A stretch of DNA of 64,000 nt, taken from assembly GCA_033060915.1 (NCBI GenBank), contig CM065379.1, forward strand, positions 28,512,318-28,576,317. Direction: 5' to 3'. This document shows positions 1 through 11,193 of this stretch, piece after piece. Numbering within the stretch: the first letter of the stretch is position 1; the number at the start of each line of letters is the position of its first letter. Both the position numbers and the translations under genes were made by a program. A model generated the notes under the pieces. It searched no databases. It was not told the DNA's origin and was given only the letters and a program-made list of their open reading frames with translations. Origin of the DNA: Euryodendron excelsum (Eukaryota; Streptophyta; Magnoliopsida; Ericales; Pentaphylacaceae).

Positions 1-457
1 CATAACTGCTAGTCCATAGTATTTTCATGCTCATGCATCATTGTTATTCACTAAGCATTAGCTTACATTTTCTCAAATGATTTTTAGGTAGCCAATCCGG
101 GAGGCCCTAGAGTGAGGCCATATGTGGATTTGAGCTGCGGCCCACGGGCCTATGTTTTGTATAATGTTTGAGGGCTGGACCTAATGTTTTGTAATGATAT
201 ATATATGTTGCTATAACCTTTGTGGACCTTGATTAGGTCCTTGTGTATATTATGTTTTGGATTAGGCACGGCTCTACCATGTATGACACGGATTATGTTT
301 TCAAGTTATTAAAGGTTCTATTTTCCGCAATTATGCATCATTTTAAATGATTATGCACAGGTGATCAACCGGTTTAATGTAATGCGGCCTTGGGTAGCTT
401 TGCTACTAGCCGGTCATGTACCCTAAATCCGTATAGGCCAGGTTATGGGTCGTGACA
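1..457 (+). mobile_element. Right-hand end of an LTR from another retrotransposon
   Basis: Non-coding sequence that ends in GGGTCGTGACA exactly where the integrase reading of element B resumes. The five bases after it, ATAAG at 458-462, belong to the integrase and would be the target-site duplication. The other end lies left of the window, so neither the duplication nor the family can be confirmed. The terminus resembles those of plant Ty3/gypsy LTRs (inference). There is a short AT-dinucleotide run near 196-207. Nothing else was recognised here. Confidence 0.55.
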
Positions 458-553
458 ATAAGATCAAAGCACCGCCCACTGAGCACCATTCCATGTCAGC
501 CCCGTGGCCTTTTTCTATGTGGGGGATAGATATGATTGGCCCTATCACTCCTA
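458..553 (+). pseudogene. pol: Element B integrase, fragment with first catalytic Asp
   Basis: This short stretch translates to the end of the integrase zinc domain linker and the start of the catalytic core, including the SMWGIDMIGPITP motif. The Asp in GIDMIG is the first residue of the DDE triad. It aligns closely with the element A integrase on the opposite strand (34895-36310). The reading is cut on the left by the LTR ending at 457 and on the right by the solo LTR starting at 554, and resumes at 2749. Bases 549-553 (TCCTA) are the left copy of the target duplication. It is a non-functional fragment. Confidence 0.85.
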
Positions 554-1517
554 TGTTGAGTCAAGGTTGATCCTTGTTGACTCAAGGTTAATTCCCATAT
601 TGATTTTGATGATAACTAAACCTTGTGTTATGTTACTAATGAATCTACTTAGTGTGTAGATTAACAAAGTTCATAACTAAGACTTAAAGTTGAATCTTAA
701 GTCTAATACATGTCAAAGAGAATGCACAACAAGTTCAAGATGCAAGCAATGAATTCAAAGGGCTATGCAATAACCAAACTGGAAAAAGATACCTATCTCT
801 ACTTCAAGCAAATGTCTTACATTCGAAGAGTTTGATGGTGTTCAATTAAAGCTTCTTTCAAGTGTGCATAGTTTCAATGAAGACTGATTTGCACCAGACT
901 AAAGACTTCATCAGAATTTGCGAAGATTAGTTGAAGAGGTGCAACGCTCAGTTGAAGATGTATTGGTTGTTGAAGAGTTTGGAAAATGCTCAAGAGATGA
1001 TTTCATCTGGTATGCTAAAGACCAATTCAAGACATGTGATTGAAGTTGCTGTGAAGATGGCTCACAATGAATATCCGATCTCTACATGGAATCCAAGTGA
1101 AGAATTCTTCTACAATATAAAGGATCAATGAAGATTAGATGTGTGAAGAGATTTCATCAAGTCTGCAATGGTCTCAATGAAGTGATCTTTAATGAAGAAT
1201 GAAGAATTGCTATCAAAGAAAGCAAATCAGATTTGAAGCATTGTGAAGCTTCACACAATTGAGGTAGATTGGCATTGAAGAAGATATCCTACAATGAGAA
1301 GAAAAGTTCAGCTTTGATCAAATGAAGCTTTGACAGTTTGAGATTCAAGAAGAAGATCAACTTCTAATGATTGATTCAATTCAAAATTGAATAGACGTTA
1401 ACTCTGATGAGTTAGAAAGATTTGATTGATCATCATACCCCAAAGACATACTCCTCGAAGTTCTTATACCAGTGCTTTGATAAGCTTGATCAATAGAAAT
1501 CTGAAAGCTGAATTCTG

Positions 1518-1998
1518 GGCAATGAGGGGACTTATGGAAATGAGGAGTCGCCTCCTGATCACAGACGTAAAAGGTTTGAAGACAAATTGGGCAATGAGGG
1601 GACTCATGGAAATGAGGAGTCACCTCCTGATCACAGACGCAAAAAGGCCTGGAGACAAATTGAACAAAAAGGGGATTCATGGAAATGAGGTGTCGCCTCT
1701 TGCACACAGAAGCAAAAAGCCTAGAGACCAAGTAGGCAATGAGTGGACACATTGTATTGAAGTGTTGCCTTATGGAGACAAACGCCAAGGCTTGAAGATA
1801 AGATGATCAATGAGCGGACACATGAAGATAAAGTGTCACCTCCTGGTAGCAGAAGCAAAAGGCTTGAAGTTTAAATGATCAATGAGTGGACACCTGAAGC
1901 AAAAGTGTCGCCTCATGACTGCAGAAGCCTAATATGAAGAAGACAGATGAACAAGGAGTCGCCTCATCTACATGAAGAGGGGACTCATGAACTCAGTG
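1518..1998 (+). repeat. About six diverged 71-bp tandem repeats in the solo LTR
   Basis: Units begin near 1518, 1589, 1662, 1732, 1804 and 1875, with a partial unit after that. Each carries a GGCAATGAGGGGAC-like block, a GTCGCCTC-like block and an AGAAGCAAAAGGC-like block. The array lies upstream of the TATA box, in U3. Confidence 0.8.
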
Positions 1999-2064
1999 AA
2001 CATTATCTGGTAAATGCAGAAGCAGGAAGTTTCGACACCACAAAAAAATGGAGCTGGCTCCCTC

Positions 2065-2164
2065 TGTTATAACAGCTATCATTCTTAACGTTATAACGGA
2101 CTGGACGCGCATTAATGATACCCAACCACCTCCAACGGATGGAATGAATGCAAGGGTATATATA
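2065..2164 (+). promoter_or_regulatory. Solo-LTR promoter: two GTTATAAC palindromes and TATA box
   Basis: Two perfect 10-bp palindromes, TGTTATAACA (2065-2074) and CGTTATAACG (2089-2098), lie 24 bp apart centre to centre. The first contains the MYB core CNGTTR on both strands. A TATATATA run at 2157-2164 is the likely TATA box. Function is inferred from sequence only. Confidence 0.5.
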
Positions 2165-2748
2165 CTAGCCTCCAACTGCATTTATACACAAGAATCAAGA
2201 GGAAGAAACAACAAGAGACAAGAATCACTGATCTACCTGATATTCTTGAACATTCTTCCTATTTTATTCTTGTAAGCTTTGATTGTAAATCTACTCTTGC
2301 TAGAGAGTTTGTTTGTGAGTTGTATACTCCTATATACTTGTAACTAAGAGTTTGAGAGTTCTCTTGTGTAAAGCAAAACTATTGTAAAGTTTGAGTGGAG
2401 CTTGGACAAAACCACTTGGGAATTGAAGAGCTCGGTGAGGAGTTCTTTATAGAGTGAGCTGAGCACTTTGTCAATCAGCAGCCCATCTTGTAATAGGTGA
2501 TTACATAGTGGAAGAAGACTTCAAGGAGGTCTTGGGTTGAGGACGTAGACCACGGTTTGTGGTTGAACCTCAGTAAATCTGTGTCTCTCTTCTATTGCTC
2601 TGTTTTCTTTACTTCTATTGATAACATTACTTTGCACATAGATTAACCACTGTTATATTGTTTAGATTAATTTTAATTAATCTTAACTTGCATTAATATT
2701 CGAAAAACCCAATTCACCCCCCCTCTTGGGTTGCCTATTGGACCAACA

Positions 2749-3579
2749 TCCTAAAGCCTCCAATGGCCACCGTTTCATCCTTATCGCCATTAATTATTTC
2801 ACTAAATGGGTGGAAGTCGTCTCCTATGTTCATGTTACCAAGAAGGTCGTGGAAAGGTTCATAAAAAATCACATCATTTGCCGATATGCGATTCCCGAGT
2901 CACTCATTACTGACAATGCTTCCAATTTGAATAATGACTTGATATCAAAGCTATGCCAAACATTTCACATTACGGACCAGAATTCGGTCACCTACCGGCC
3001 TCAGATGAACGGAGTTGTGGAAGTAGCCAACAAGAACATTAAGAGAATACTCCAAAAGATGTTTGACAATTACAGAGATTGGCATGAGAAACTTCCTTTT
3101 GCAGTGATGGCTTACCGAACTACTATGAGGGTTTCCACCGGAAGCACTCCCTTCGAGCTGGTCTACAGCACCGAGGTAGTCATCCCCATCGAGATTGAGA
3201 TTCCTTCCCTAAGGATCTTAACAGAAACCAAGCAGGACGAAGCAGAATGGATCAAAGACCGATATGCCCAACTTTGCCTGCTAGATGAGAAGCGACTAGC
3301 GGCAGTTTATGATGCTCAATGCTACAGAAGACGAATGGCCAGGGCGTTTGATAAGAAGGTGTGGCCTGGATCATTCCAACCGGGAGATTAGGTGCTTAAA
3401 AAGGTGTTCCCCCATCAGGAGGCGGCGCAAGGGAAATTTGCTCCAAACTATGAAGGGCCATTCATGATAAAATAAAAAAAAAGGTCCTGTCTAGAGGAGC
3501 TCTTGTTTTGGCGGAAATATATGGTCAAGAATTCCCTAGTTCGTTGAATTCAGATGCTGTCACACATTACTATATATGA
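2749..3579 (+). pseudogene. pol: Element B integrase, core and C-terminal part
   Basis: This continues the DDE integrase of element B. Visible motifs are NYFTKWVE (Asp of the usual DYFTKW changed to Asn), ITDNASNLNN with the second catalytic Asp, and NGVVEVANKN with the catalytic Glu. The C-terminal QPGD-(L)VLKKVFPHQ segment follows. A TAG replaces the Leu codon just after QPGD (stop near 3391), and an A-rich tract near 3470-3480 shifts the frame. The homologous stop codon is at 3577-3579. An open frame that appears to begin at 2726 uses solo-LTR sequence and is not a real start. Compared with element A the protein is diverged, so B is an older, dead copy. Confidence 0.9.
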
Positions 3580-4742
3580 TTCCGAAAGCTAGACCTTTGG
3601 TTTCTGTGCAGAAGCAATAAAATCTACTTTCCTTAATCTCCACCAATCAATAGGGTAGGGTTTCAGTGGTAAAGCTCCATGGACTAAGTAATTTCATTAT
3701 GAGATGATGAGAGGCCCTCGTTTCATTTCCTATATAGTTAAAAAATGACCTTTGTCAAACCCTTAGAGGCAGTTACTTTCCTTCAAGAACATTTTCCTAA
3801 CAAAGTGATCACGCTAGGTCAAATTAAAAGCACCGGAGATATGCATCACCCAAAAAAAAAAAAAAAAAGGGTGATGAGATATCCAAAGAAAGATAAGAAT
3901 ACGTAGAAAAATGCTATTACACCAAAAATCATGGATGGTGACCACTAGTACAGTGGTAGGTTTGAGCTTTTTCCTTTTCTTTCAAAAGTAAAAACCCACA
4001 TCACAAACCCTAAAAGTCCTCTTAAATCAAAGTTAAATTTTTTTAGTCCAAATGAGCTTACTGAAATATGCTATCGGCAAGGAAAGCTGGGGGATGGCAT
4101 AAGTAGTATTTAGGAGCTTCTCAATAGAAACCAGAGACCAAGCTGAGGAAAGAGAGAGAAAGAAGAGAGAAAACAAGCACGATCCCGAGGATGCGGTGAG
4201 AACCCGAAAGGGTGCCATAGGTTAAAAAGTAGGGATGTGGCAAGATACAAAATTGTCGACCTTGGTGAAAACCTACAAAGACGCCTTGGTGCAAAAATGA
4301 TGGAGCTGGGACTGGTGAAAACCCTTACAGACACTAGTAGTAAAAATAGGCAAAAAAAAAAAAAAGGGGAGGGGGGGGTGGGGGAAGAAGTTTAGATATA
4401 AGAAATAACCCAAGCTATAGCATTCCCTAGAAGTTATATGTATGAAAGCAACAGTGTGAAAGTCAAAAGGCGTCTCGAAAGGCATTCCCCGGCTTAGCCC
4501 AATTAAGATTAAAGGGAGCAAGGGCTTCTTTCGCTGGACGATCAGTTAGTAAGAATATCAAACCAAAGGGGAGTTATTTTCCATTGAGCTGCGGCTTTCA
4601 TTCAACTTTTCTCAAGTTTGTTGTTATATTAACCATGCAGGAAAATCACATCAAAAGTATGGAAGGCCATGAGTTCATAAGACAAAAAGGTGTACAATAC
4701 TAAACAAAGTATGTTTTTCTATAAATGCAGGAATCAATAAAT
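3580..4742 (+). other. Element B spacer between pol and the antisense ORF
   Basis: Non-coding spacer homologous, in reverse orientation, to 33639-34894 of element A; the first part also resembles 61900-62150 of E1. It contains A-rich tracts near 3849-3868 and 4351-4365. Open frames here on the minus strand are AT-biased and have no counterpart in A, so they are not called. Confidence 0.75.
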
Positions 4743-4875
4743 CTAGGAGCGAGGGGCAAAAATATATCGCTCCCCATTATCATCAGAAGAGAAATTAGCT
4801 AGGCAAGGATCAACTAGCTCACCAGCCGCAAGGGGAGCACTCGAAGAAGTACTAGCTGCAGAAGATCCAAGCAGT
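4743..4875 (-). pseudogene. 3' end of element B antisense ORF
   Basis: Read on the minus strand, this encodes the C-terminal tail of the antisense protein, ending in a GERYIFAP-like motif and a TAG at 4743-4745, as in element A (33638). The reading is interrupted at 4876 by solo LTR S1 and resumes at 9685. Confidence 0.75.
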
Positions 4876-5059
4876 TGTAAGCACCCCATTTTTTACCACT
4901 CGGCAGTCTACAGTCTTTCAGACTTTTATTTAAGTCAATGTGGATATATTTTGAGTCAAATCAACTTTCCAAGTCTAATCCCATCAATCCATCGCTTTGC
5001 GGGCCCACTAGCCCCAAATAGAGGCAAAATGACCAAAATGCCCTTAGGAGCATTGTTCG

Positions 5060-5300
5060 GTCCAATTCCAAATAGGCGCGTCTTTCCGAAGAGGGTAAGT
5101 CCCCTTTCCATATTCCTATAGGCGCATCTTTCCAAAGATGGTAAGTCCCCTTTCCATATTCCCAGAGGCACGTATTTTCGAAGACGGTAAGTCCCCTTTT
5201 CATATTCCAATATGCGCGTCTTTCCGAAGATGGTAAGTCCCCTTTCCAATTCCAATAGGCACGTCTTTCCGAAGACGGTAAGTCCCCTTTCCAACTCCTT
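5060..5300 (+). repeat. 45-48-bp tandem repeats carrying GGTAAGT
   Basis: About five units of a CGTCTTTCCGAAGACGGTAA-type sequence followed by TTTCC and (CCAATT)n. GGTAAGT occurs at 5094, 5140, 5186, 5232 and 5277, and again outside the array at 5356, 5406 and 5850. Confidence 0.85.
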
Positions 5301-6603
5301 TCCAATTCCAATTCCAATTCCAATCCCTCTCTGGAGAAAGCTGATTCCTCGAGACGGTAAGTCTATCCAATCTGGCACATTTTTTGAAGAAAGTTTCTTC
5401 AGAACGGTAAGTCCCTTTAAACCTAGCGACCGGGACGAGACTCTAAGTCCCCTAGATGGTAGAATGTTTCACCTTTGGCGCCTGCTAGCCTGCCAATGCA
5501 GAAATTTTTGTTTCGACACGCCTTCCAAGAAAGTTGACTTCTCAGGTGCTAAGTCCTTTTAGCAATTTCCTGAGATCAGGTAGTCTCGGGAATGATCCCG
5601 AACCGTTAGAGTAGTGGAAGTACTCGTAAACATCGCAACTGTCAGAGTAGCGGAAATACTCACAAGCAGGTCGATATAGGGAATTGCTAACAAACCCCTG
5701 TATCACGAGACCGCCATCAGAGTGGCAGAAACACTCAAAACCCAAGTCAACACCAGTGCCTGCTAGTCCACTTCGGTGAAAAGTGACCAAACTACCCCTA
5801 GGGCCATTTTTTGGCACATATCTTGAGATAATACCTAAGTCCTCAGAATGGTAAGTCCACCCCCTCCAAGATCGTCTTAGAGACGATCTGGCATGATTAG
5901 ATGCCTTCTAATCAGTTTTGGGTCAATTTTGAGGCTTTTTGGTCAAGATGACCATTTTGCCCCTAGGCATCTGAACGCCCCGGGGATCACACCGGCTCTG
6001 GGTATTAAACCAGTAACCTCCCGAGAATGCTTTTTATAGTATTCCTGACCTTCTTTTATCTTTCCAGATCATTCCGAGTCAGTTCCGACAAACCCAGTGT
6101 AAAATGACCGTTTTACCCTTGGTGGCCCAGTCTCCTTTTCTGACCACATAGGGTCTGAGTATCAAATCGGCAACCTCCTAGAACATTCAAAATAATGTTT
6201 CCAAATCTCGAGTCTTCTTCCGGGACATTTTGATTCCGTCCTGGCAGCTTTTCGGCCCGATTAACCATTTTGCCCCTAATGGCTCGGTTAACCCTTTCAA
6301 CAATTCTTGTCATCCTTTTTCAAGTCCATTACCCTTAGGACCCTATTCTAAGGGTTCTTGCCTTTTTTTGGCCTTTCGGGCCATTCCCGGTCCCTTAAAT
6401 GCTTCCTGGACCTTCCGGAGTCACTCCTAGTGAAGTCAGGCTAAAAATTGCATAGTAGTCACTAGTGCTGGCACCCAAATCTTCTCAAGATACGTTGCTT
6501 GCCGACCTTAAAACTTTCCTAACTAGGTGGTGCCACTCCTAGTGGCCCCAAAAGCATTTTTGGCCCGGCGCCATGGCAACAGGTGCGAGGTCATTCCTTT
6601 GTC

Positions 6604-6611
6604 TATAAATA
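6604..6611 (+). promoter_or_regulatory. TATA box of solo LTR S1
   Basis: TATAAATA preceded by CTAGTGGC-type remnants of the palindrome module seen intact in other LTRs. The position is conserved in all six LTRs where it was located. Confidence 0.7.
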
Positions 6612-7559
6612 CAAAACCTCCTCCAGTGTGAAAGAGGTCCGCAAACTCAATCTAAATACCCTACTTTTCGATATACAAATCTCGTAGCCTCCCAAAACCC
6701 TAGTCTCCTTTAGGTTTTCCAAACCCTAGCCTCCATACACAAATCCTAGCCTCCTATACACTCATACACTCTCATATACTCATACACTGGCCTCCAACCC
6801 TTCATTGAAGACTTGGATTGCTGCAACTACAAAGCTTTGAAGATCGAAGACAAACTCTTGAAGACTGAAGTGAAGACCGAAGCAAGACACGCAAAGCAAA
6901 GCGCGCAAAGCTAAGCAAAATAAAGAAGACACAATGTAGGCTTCTTATTTACGTTTATGCATCTTCCCCCCTCTCTTCTCTCTCCTAACCCACTTGGTTT
7001 TTCTTCTATTTTAATCTCCCATCTTCTTCCCCCCCCCCTCTCTTCTTACATGCTTGAAACAAGGAAATTCCCGATCCATGTATAGGATTAGTCTATTGGA
7101 GAGTCACCATGTCGGGGGCTTTCTTTTAGTCTAACCGGAGACCACGTGGGTTTGGCCCCCTTGATTATGTGATGAAGCCTTTAACCTTGTATGTTCACGA
7201 CCCCAATTTGCATTGTGCATATCGTGATCTTGCATTCTTCTAAAATTTGTTTTCAAAATCGTTTTTCAAAACTTACATTAACATCGTTTTCAAACTTGCA
7301 TCAAAACCTTCTGTTTCAAAACTTGTTTTCAAAACCATAATCCTAGGGTGATTCTAGCCTTTTCATGGCTAGGGTTGCTTTAGGAAAATGTTACATTTAA
7401 AGTGACCAATATGGTCCATATTTTCAAAACATTATTGTTTTCAAAACCACTATCTTGAAGTGGTTTTAACCTTCTTATGGTTCGAATTGCTTTAGGAAAG
7501 TGAGGTATTATATATGTACTTTCTAAAAACTCTCTTTTCAAATTCCTCCTTCTAAAAAC

Positions 7560-8780
7560 CACTTTTTCAACATATTTTCAAAAAACTATCTCCAATCTCA
7601 TTTTTCAAATTCCTTTCTAAAATTGTTTTCTAAAAACTTTCTCGAAAAATCTAATTTTCAAAACTTCTTTCCAAACACTCTCCTCAAAATTCACTTTCTA
7701 AAAACGATCCCTAAATCTCTTTCCTAACAACTCTTTCCTAAAACCATCTTCCAAAATCTTCTTTCCTAAAAAACTCCCTTTGCAAGTTTACTTTCCAAAA
7801 ACTCTTCTCTAGGATTTCCTTCCAAAAATCTACCTTTCCAAAAAATATCCTTCTTTAGAGTCCAAGTCAAACTCTAGAACTCACAATTAAGAAATTCTAA
7901 TTTTCCTTCCCAAAAGCATGATTTCCAATCCCTTATTTTGGCCTCAAAACCTAAGTTTCCAAAACTTCTTATTTTCTACATCAAAACTATAAATATTTCC
8001 AAAACCTATTTTCTATATCAAAACTATAGTCTTCCCAAAACTAGAATTTCCAAAACTCCATCATTCCAAATCCATGCCAAATCCAATCTTCCGTTTAAGA
8101 AATTAGATCCTATCATCCGTTTTTTGAAATAAAATCAAAACACATCTTTTATAAACAAAATCCAATCCTTCGATTTAGGAAATAGGAATCTCAATCCTTC
8201 CTAGTCTAAACCTTTCCTAATTCAAATCCTTCCTAATCTCATACCTTCCTAAACCATAAGTTTCCTACACCTAAACTTTTAATTCTTTCCTTAAACTTCA
8301 AGCTTCCAAATCTTTCCTAATTCACTCCTTCCTAATTTCATCCCTTTCCAAATCTTAACTTTTCAAATCTAAGTTTTCAAATCTTTCTTAAACTCAAACC
8401 TTTCCTAACTTTAAGAATTTTCTAAATTCTAAACTTTCCAACTTTCAAAACTTCCCTAATTTAAAACTTTCTTAATACAAAACTTTCTTAAAATGGAACT
8501 TTCCTAAAACGAAACTTTCCTAATTTGAAAACTTTTCTAAAACAAAACTTTTCAAAAATAACACTTTCCTATTTTGAAACTTTCCTAAATCAGACCTTTC
8601 CTACTTCGAACCCTTCCTAAATCCAATCTTTCTTCGATCTTCAAACTCCAACATTCGAGTCAAGTCTTTCTTAATCTCGAGTCCTTTCTAAATCCTATAT
8701 TCCTAGGTTTAGGGTCTCTATTATTTCATTTCAAATTCCAATCTTCTATTCTAAATTCAAATCAAATCCAAATTCCAATT
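7560..8780 (+). repeat. Degenerate TTTCCTAAA / CAAAACTTTCC array in R-U5
   Basis: More than a kilobase built from roughly 15-25-nt variants of an AAACTTTCCTAA motif, downstream of the TATA box and so probably transcribed. Counterparts lie at 15000-16060, 17340-18640, 23600-25200, 26400-28030, 42700-44360, 50100-51700 and 57540-59100. Confidence 0.8.
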
Positions 8781-9684
8781 CAATTTCTTTTTCCAATCAA
8801 ACCTTTTATTTTTTATCGGACTCTTGTCCAAACTACGACTGACCTGATTCCTCAAAAAGGATACGTAGGCAACCCTCATGGGTGCGGTCACAACATTTTT
8901 CAAATCTCAAATTTCACAACATTTTTAAAATTTCTATTTCCACAACTTCTTTCAAATCTACAATTCTATAATCTTCTTCAAATTTCTAATTCCATGATCT
9001 ATTTCAAACTTCCAACTCCAAATTTCTATTTCCAAATCTCTATTTCCAATTTCTAAAATTTCTAATTCCCTAATTCTTTTCAAATCTCTCTTAAATCAAA
9101 CCATTTTCTTTTCAAATCTATTTTCCAACTCTCTTTTCTTGCACTTGCATATCATGCATCATGTCTTTTTAAACATTCCTTTTCTAAAGTTGATAGGATT
9201 GAATTTTTGTTAGTTGAAGACTCTCATAGGTAAATTTAGGGTAAATAGACATGTAGGTACTGCAAGGGCGGGGTCGGGTGATGGCTTAGTGGGTCTTCTC
9301 TATACGTAACCAACCTCCATACCTAGATCACTATTTTCGAAAGACCAAAATGGAGTTTATTTTCAAAAAAGGCTTAGTTATTTTCCCAAGGTTGCCAAAC
9401 AACCTATTTTTCTTAAAAACCCTCTTTAGAGGTAACATTTTCAAAAATCGTTTTCAAAAACCCTAAGTGTAGTCTTCAGATTATGCTTAGTTTTTAGGTG
9501 ACTTAACATACCTTAATCAAGTTAGGTGGGGACTCCAAACTGTTTTCCAAAAACCCTTTATTTAAATCTATTTTCAATTTAAACCTAGTCAGACTCATTC
9601 TTCTAGGAGGGTGAGTTCTAACGAGAGAGTACAGTTTTTTTCCCGCTTGTGTATTGCTCGAGTATGAAAAATCTGGGCGCGACA

Positions 9685-11193
9685 GCCGTCCTCGCTCGTA
9701 GTCTGCAAACCTGGCCAAAAGCGTATCCCTCTCTCGGGTAAGGGACTCCACAGCCTCCCGTAAAGACTGACTATCCGTCACACCATCCTCCGGGGGAGTG
9801 GAACGGTCTAGAGCGCCTCGTGGTCACCTACGTCCCCTCGAGATACTCAAAGGTGGGTGATCATGTGTTGATCTGGCCGCTGCTAACCGCATCTCCAAAG
9901 AAGCTACCTTAGTGTCCCTCACTCTCAACCGGTCATGCAATATCTATATTAATTGGTGGTTTTGCCGCCTGTGACAACGCCCCTTAACAATCATAACTGT
10001 CAAGAAGTCGATGTACCCTACAGGAGGTAAAGGAGTCTCAATGAGAAGATCCCTAAGTCTGTTAGGACCGAACACATAGCGCCGAAGCCAATAGTGATAA
10101 GTCTCAGTCTTAAGGGGCGTGATAGAGAATAGACCGTCGTCGTCTACGTGAGGAAGCAAAGATATCCATGTATCCATAACCCTCTGCACCAGCGCTCTTG
10201 GGATCGATGCCTAATAAGGGATATCCTGACTCCTACCAAGCTGTCGCAGAACCCGAATCTCGAAGAAAGGGGCAATGCCCCGCAGGCCTGCTAGGGGCAC
10301 GAAGGCCCTCTCGAAAGGCTGAACCCTCAAGCAATACCTGCCAACCAATCCTGAATACCACCTGACCTCATGCTCCAGAGATAGTCAGCCCAGGCTACAA
10401 CGGTCCGCGGAAACCTCCCCTCATCTACCATGACTCTCTGAGATCTCGCCAAGGAACGTATATGGTCAAGCTTGAGATACCATGTAAAATGGAATAAAGG
10501 AGTAACAAACAAGTGCCCAATCCCCCAAAGCTGGAAGAGAGCAACGCATCCTTGGAAATGAGCGTCAATAGTCTGCTGGAATCTCGTAAGACTCACAAAG
10601 GTCTCTCCCACAACCATGGGAGCATAGGAATGCCCCTTACAAATTAGGGCCAGCAGTGCACATAGTCAGCAGTCAACTAAATCATCACCTCGTGGGAACT
10701 CCAAGTAGGTTAGAAGAAGCAAGGCCAGAGTAACCATGCGGGAAACATACCAATCTTGGGAAGTGTGCCAATCACCTGAGTGGATTCGTATGCCTGTGGT
10801 AAACTCAAAACGAGAAAAGAGGAACTCTGCCGAAATGTAAGGAAATTGGGACAAAGAAGAAGATGAAAGAGTTGGGCGTCAGAGTCCTAGCTGGGATGAG
10901 ACCATTGTAATACAACCACCAGGAAAGGTGGGTCCTACGATGTCGGCAGAATCATCTAGGAAACCAAGAAGAAATCCATACTCGTGGGGGGTAGGGGTAA
11001 GCTCACACTCCCCAAAACAGAAAAGAGATAAGCCAAGCTGGCAAAAGGGAATCACTGCCTCCATGAACCCAGGATTAAGCTGCACTAATGAGAGTGAAGC
11101 CACCCGACCAAAGGACTAGCGAAAGACATCCTACTCATCTGGAGGGTAACTGTCATGCTAAGCCCTTAGTTGACTCAAAATCATGTCAGCCAT
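9685..11193 (-). pseudogene. Element B antisense ORF, main part (DUF7745-like)
   Basis: The minus strand encodes a decayed copy of the antisense protein of element A. The start codon is at 11193-11191, directly after a splice-acceptor-like CCAAG. Recognisable blocks are PGFMEAVIPF, FGECELTPTPHEYGFLLGF, GPTFPGGCITMVSSQLG, FPYISAEFLFSRFEF, FHFTWYLKLDHIRSL and, near the C-terminus, ESLTRERDTLLARFADYERG. Several stops and frame changes separate these blocks. Its 3' end lies at 4743-4875 beyond solo LTR S1. The FGE.ELTPT..EY.xLLGF pattern resembles a plant domain found in transposon-associated proteins (DUF7745 / plant mobile domain-like); that name is from memory and not verified. Function is unknown. 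Confidence 0.75.

Larger units (their letters stand above)
554..2748 (+). mobile_element. Solo LTR, Ty1/copia Sirevirus-like, 2195 bp
   Basis: It starts TGTTGAG and ends CCAACA, giving inverted TGTTG/CAACA termini. It is flanked by perfect 5-bp duplications TCCTA at 549-553 and 2749-2753. Removing it and one duplication restores the integrase reading of element B. The 3' end has a C-rich run followed by CTCTTGGG, an arrangement I associate with Sirevirus (SIRE/Maximus) LTRs; that family call is from memory. No internal region, PBS or pol is present, so it is a solo LTR. It contains a 71-bp tandem array, two MYB-like palindromes and a TATA box. Small open frames inside it look like chance. Confidence 0.85.
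4876..9684 (+). mobile_element. Solo LTR S1 of the Tat/Ogre-like family, 4809 bp
   Basis: It starts TGTAAGCACC and ends GGGCGCGACA, like the other LTRs of the family. Flanks are GCAGT (4871-4875) and GCCGT (9685-9689), a 5-bp duplication with one difference. It interrupts the antisense ORF of element B; the two halves align with the uninterrupted ORF of element A. Inside are a CTTTCCGAAGACGGTAAGTCC-type tandem array, a TATA box at 6604-6611, a long degenerate TTTCCTAAA array, and the conserved block with GGATACGTAGGCAACC near 8858. No PBS or coding region follows, so it is a solo LTR. Confidence 0.9.

Noticed and set aside
1426..1806. 126-codon plus-strand frame and overlapping minus-strand frame
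   Set aside because: They lie on the 71-bp tandem array of the solo LTR. Open frames on both strands follow from the repeat period and not from coding.
2726..3391. 221-codon frame taken as starting in TTGGGTTGCC
   Set aside because: The first seven codons are solo-LTR sequence. The integrase part begins after the junction at 2749.
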